Below are positions 42,999-45,170 of a stretch of DNA of 45,170 nucleotides, piece by piece; position 1 is the first letter of the stretch; each line of letters opens with the position of its first letter. This DNA comes from CAYZGU01 sp964478165 (GTDB taxonomy: Bacteria > Poribacteria > WGA-4E > JAJDTR01): assembly GCA_964478165.1 (NCBI GenBank), contig CAYZGU010000017.1, forward strand, positions 1 to 45,170, written 5' to 3'. A program made the translations under genes and the position numbers. The notes under the pieces are model-generated. The model was given only the letters and a program-made list of their open reading frames with translations, was not told the DNA's origin and did no database searches.

Positions 42999-44156
42999 AT
43001 GAGCGTATCAGCGGAACAGAGGAGATTTGTGCAAGATAAATTCGCCATTGGTTTCTGGGTAGATCCGCCGGCCGACGAGCACATGGACCGATACTACGCT
43101 GAAATTGCGGCCGCCAACTTCGTATTGGCGATCGGTGGGTTCGGTGCGCGAACCCCTGAGTCGGTAGAACAACAAATCGTTCTCTGTGAGAAATATGGTC
43201 TGAAAGCAATAGTGGAAACAGTTGGACTACCACCAACGGCGATGCCCGAGAGCCCAGCCGTTTGGGGCTACAAGATTCGTGATGAGCCGAGCATAGAAGA
43301 GTTTTTCGGATTGCGCGATGAAGTGGATCGCATTCGTTTAGAACGACCGGGACGGCTTCCGTACATCAACCTGTTTCCCAACTACGCAACTAATGAGCAG
43401 CTGGGGACTGAGTCGTACGACGACCATGTTGAGCGGTTCGTCCAAGAAGTGGGAATTGAGGTTCTCTGCATGGATCACTACCCACAGATGAGGCCGGATG
43501 CGGACGGACGAGAGGGCTACTGCAGGAACCTCGAAGTGATGCGGAAATATTCGCTCGCATACGGTATTCCTTTCTGGAATTTTTTCAATGCGATGCCATT
43601 CGGATCCCACTATGACCCGACGGAAGCTCAGTTGAGATGGCAAATCTACACCTCTATTGCCTACGGAGCAAAGGGTGTGTTGTATTTCTGCTATTTCACA
43701 CCACTCGGTCATGAGTTCAGCAAAGGAGGGGCTATTATAACCGCTGAGGGGCAGAAAACACGCCACTACGAACAGGCGAAACGCATCAACCTCAACCTCA
43801 AGAACTTAGGATCGACGCTAATGGAATTAACCAGTACTGGGGTCTATCGAATTACGCCAGATGACAATCCCAATCAAGTGCTTAGAGGCAGCCCCATCAC
43901 CAACCTGACAAACGGCGATTATTTGATTGGTGTGTTCAAACACGTAGATGGACGATTAGCCGTTTTGCTCAACAATTACAGTTTCGCCTTCACAGCGTGG
44001 TCAACCGTGAAGTTCAACATACCGGTGAATCAGGTTCGCGAGGTTTGCAAGAAGACGGGGAGGGAAATCCTGGTGGTCGACGACAGTCCCGCTATGGAAG
44101 GCCTTCAGATTTCGCTGGATTCGGGGGAGGGCCGGCTGTTCCTTCTGTATCAGTGA
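42999..44156 (+). CDS. GH-A-like TIM-barrel glycosidase, family not assigned
   Basis: 385 residues; ribosome site GGGAG 8 nt before the ATG. The sequence opens F-A-I-G-F-W-V-D-P-P (15-24) and has repeated beta-strand/loop segments of a TIM barrel: G-Y-K-I-R-D-E-P (90-97, E96 is a candidate acid/base), I-N-L-F-P-N-Y (123-129), C-M-D-H-Y-P (157-162) and F-W-N-F-F-N-A-M (192-199), then A-Q-L-R-W-Q-I-Y-T-S-I-A-Y-G-A-K-G-V-L-Y-F (210-230), a pattern of beta-galactosidase-like GH42/GH-A enzymes. The C-terminal 100 residues are beta-rich (L-A-V-L-L-N-N-Y). No signal peptide. I recognise the architecture but not a numbered family, and the nucleophile is not obvious. Downstream of a GH172-type gene. 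Confidence 0.75.
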   Translation: MSVSAEQRRFVQDKFAIGFWVDPPADEHMDRYYAEIAAANFVLAIGGFGARTPESVEQQIVLCEKYGLKAIVETVGLPPTAMPESPAVWGYKIRDEPSIEEFFGLRDEVDRIRLERPGRLPYINLFPNYATNEQLGTESYDDHVERFVQEVGIEVLCMDHYPQMRPDADGREGYCRNLEVMRKYSLAYGIPFWNFFNAMPFGSHYDPTEAQLRWQIYTSIAYGAKGVLYFCYFTPLGHEFSKGGAIITAEGQKTRHYEQAKRINLNLKNLGSTLMELTSTGVYRITPDDNPNQVLRGSPITNLTNGDYLIGVFKHVDGRLAVLLNNYSFAFTAWSTVKFNIPVNQVREVCKKTGREILVVDDSPAMEGLQISLDSGEGRLFLLYQ

Positions 44157-44797
44157 ACGATTCTTGAGGAGTGATGGTTTGGAATTTCTACAAGAACGTT
44201 TAAACTCTAGTTTTCCTGAGTGTCTACTAGATCGCACTTCCGCTTGACAACCCGGCATAAGAAAGAAATTAAGAGGTTTTGTTTGCAGGTCAAAACGTAT
44301 TAATTCCGCAAAACCAAGCATATGAGGCCGTTGGAATGCTTCTCCTCCATTAACAGAATTGATGAAGAAATTGGCTATGTGACTTGCGGTGCCAATCTCC
44401 GCAGGGCTATTCGGAACACACTGGCGAAGTGCGTAATCTCAATTTTAATTTCTCAGAGATTGAAGGACATTTGATCAATTTGAATTGCAAATGTTCTGTT
44501 GTAAAAGGACAACAGATGAGCAAATGATAAGCGGGAGCGTGATGATTTGCCCGATTTGTTTGGTAAAATCAAGCCTGTTATCAAACCATGATTCCTGCCA
44601 ATTATTCAGCGGAGTAGTGAGATTTCGCGAGTCTAGTTTCAACACGTATTTTGCGCGTGTGTTCTCTGTCTATCTGCATAACGCGTTCCTGTCGCACATT
44701 GCGTAACTAGATTTGTTTCATCTCCTTCAGTAGCGAAAATGCCTTCAGCTAATCATGAAACTTCTCTCAGATTAAAGAACGTACATAGATTGCCAGG
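44157..44797. other. Gap with no supportable gene
   Basis: 641 nt. A plus-strand frame of 73 codons (44485-44706) is Cys- and Ser-rich, has no ribosome site and no recognisable family. Nothing else seen. Confidence 0.45.
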
Positions 44798-45040
44798 TTA
44801 GTGCTCGGATGCAGGTAAACTCGGAGAGCCGGTTGGATGTTCATACACCAGCTGGCCCGACTTGAAGACATGAGATGGTTTTCGCAAAACGTTGAGGTCG
44901 TCGAAGGGATTGCCGTTCAACAGCGTGAAATCGGCATGATAGCCCGCTCTAATCTCACCAACTCTGGATAGATTCATGAACTCGGCGCTCTTGTTGGTTG
45001 CCGTCCGTAATGCCTCTTGCGTTGACAGCCCGGCTTGCAT
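44798..45040 (-). pseudogene. Amidohydrolase C-terminus, truncated by a junction
   Basis: The last 80 residues of a metal-dependent amidohydrolase (imidazolonepropionase/prolidase-type group): M-Q-A-G-L-S-T-Q-E-A-L-R-T-A-T, then V-G-E-I-R-A-G-Y-H-A-D-F-T-L-L-N-G-N-P and V-F-K-S-G-Q-L-V-Y-E, ending in TAA 44798-44800. The amidohydrolase match stops at about 45040; beyond that the DNA encodes a transporter fragment on the opposite strand. The catalytic barrel and its metal ligands are therefore missing. Confidence 0.75.
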
Positions 45041-45170
45041 TACTTGTGATGCTAAACCTGCCGTTGGCGTTAATCGGCGGGGTCGTCAGTGTCTTCCTCA
45101 CTGGAGGCGTGCTGAGTATTCCATCATTGGGAGGGTTTATTCTGCTGTTCGGCATCGCCGTGCGAAACGG
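45031..45170 (+). pseudogene. RND efflux pump (CzcA/CusA-type) internal fragment
   Basis: Plus-strand frame in phase with CTT 45034, reading R-L-A-L-L-V-M-L-N-L-P-L-A-L-I-G-G-V-V, then L-T-G-G-V-L-S-I-P-S-L-G-G-F and L-F-G-I-A-V-R-N-G. This is the membrane region of a heavy-metal/cation RND pump of the CzcA/CusA family, from a point deep inside the gene. It continues past the window edge. Its 5' part is absent and the sequence before 45031 belongs to the amidohydrolase on the other strand, so this is a rearrangement product. Confidence 0.75.

Noticed and set aside
1..45170. CRISPR array or intact insertion sequence
   Set aside because: No regularly spaced repeats and no transposase with flanking repeats were seen anywhere in the window.

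Overview
This window looks like a piece of a bacterial genome from the Candidatus Poribacteria or a close relative. That is my inference. It rests on a high density of Fe(II)/2-oxoglutarate oxygenases (three whole or nearly whole phytanoyl-CoA dioxygenase (PhyH) genes, one PhyH pseudogene and one broken TauD-type gene), HEAT-repeat remnants, a GH29 fucosidase, a GH172-type protein, an SMP-30 lactonase and mannonate dehydratase remains, together with ordinary bacterial core genes (dapB, gyrA, polA, dnaE2). Coding density is low. Many genes are visibly broken by frameshifts, nonsense codons or truncation, and several gaps of about 1 kb hold only decayed coding sequence or nothing recognisable, so the genome seems to be eroding or the assembly contains base errors.

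Layout. 1-5.4 kb: a lipoprotein running off the left edge, a secreted repeat protein with an EF-hand loop, and a sugar-phosphate isomerase-like TIM barrel. 5.5-10.1 kb: frameshifted GH29 fucosidase, broken PhyH, a nitrilase-family amidohydrolase and dapB, all on the minus strand. Upstream of dapB lies a strong promoter followed about 120 nt later by an intrinsic terminator-like hairpin, with a 12-nt perfect Shine-Dalgarno sequence between them, and then a second structured element. 11.5-14.2 kb: plus-strand cluster of zinc alcohol dehydrogenase, NAD-dependent epimerase-like protein and SGNH hydrolase. 15.2-21.9 kb: oxygenase cluster (PhyH, SDR, broken TauD, PhyH fused to a Nudix-like domain), a ruined alpha/beta hydrolase and an M20 deacylase. 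22.5-24.5 kb: mannonate dehydratase relic and an SMP-30 lactonase. 25.4-27.8 kb: gyrA.

29.4-38.8 kb is a DNA repair/replication stretch: an imuB-like gene whose stop codon abuts the start of dnaE2 (error-prone polymerase), a SprT-like metalloprotease with a duplicated N-terminal module, and polA. The polA product keeps its 5'-nuclease motifs but has Asn in place of the catalytic Asp of polymerase motif A, Asn in place of the Exo III Asp, and Cys in place of the O-helix Tyr. The ImuB-like protein is unusually short: it has a truncated, internally duplicated N-terminus, a thumb, no recognisable little finger and a DUF6504-like tail. A promoter with an embedded palindrome lies upstream of it. 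I consider this stretch and the dapB leader/small RNA the two most interesting parts of the window.

39.5-45.2 kb: another PhyH with a HEAT-repeat remnant behind it, a GH172-type protein under a promoter whose -35 box sits inside an inverted repeat, a GH-A-like TIM-barrel glycosidase, and at the right edge an amidohydrolase C-terminus joined back-to-back with a fragment of a CzcA/CusA-type RND pump. Overall the accessory genes suggest breakdown of sugars, uronates and organic acids, consistent with a glycan-feeding host-associated or particle-associated lifestyle.
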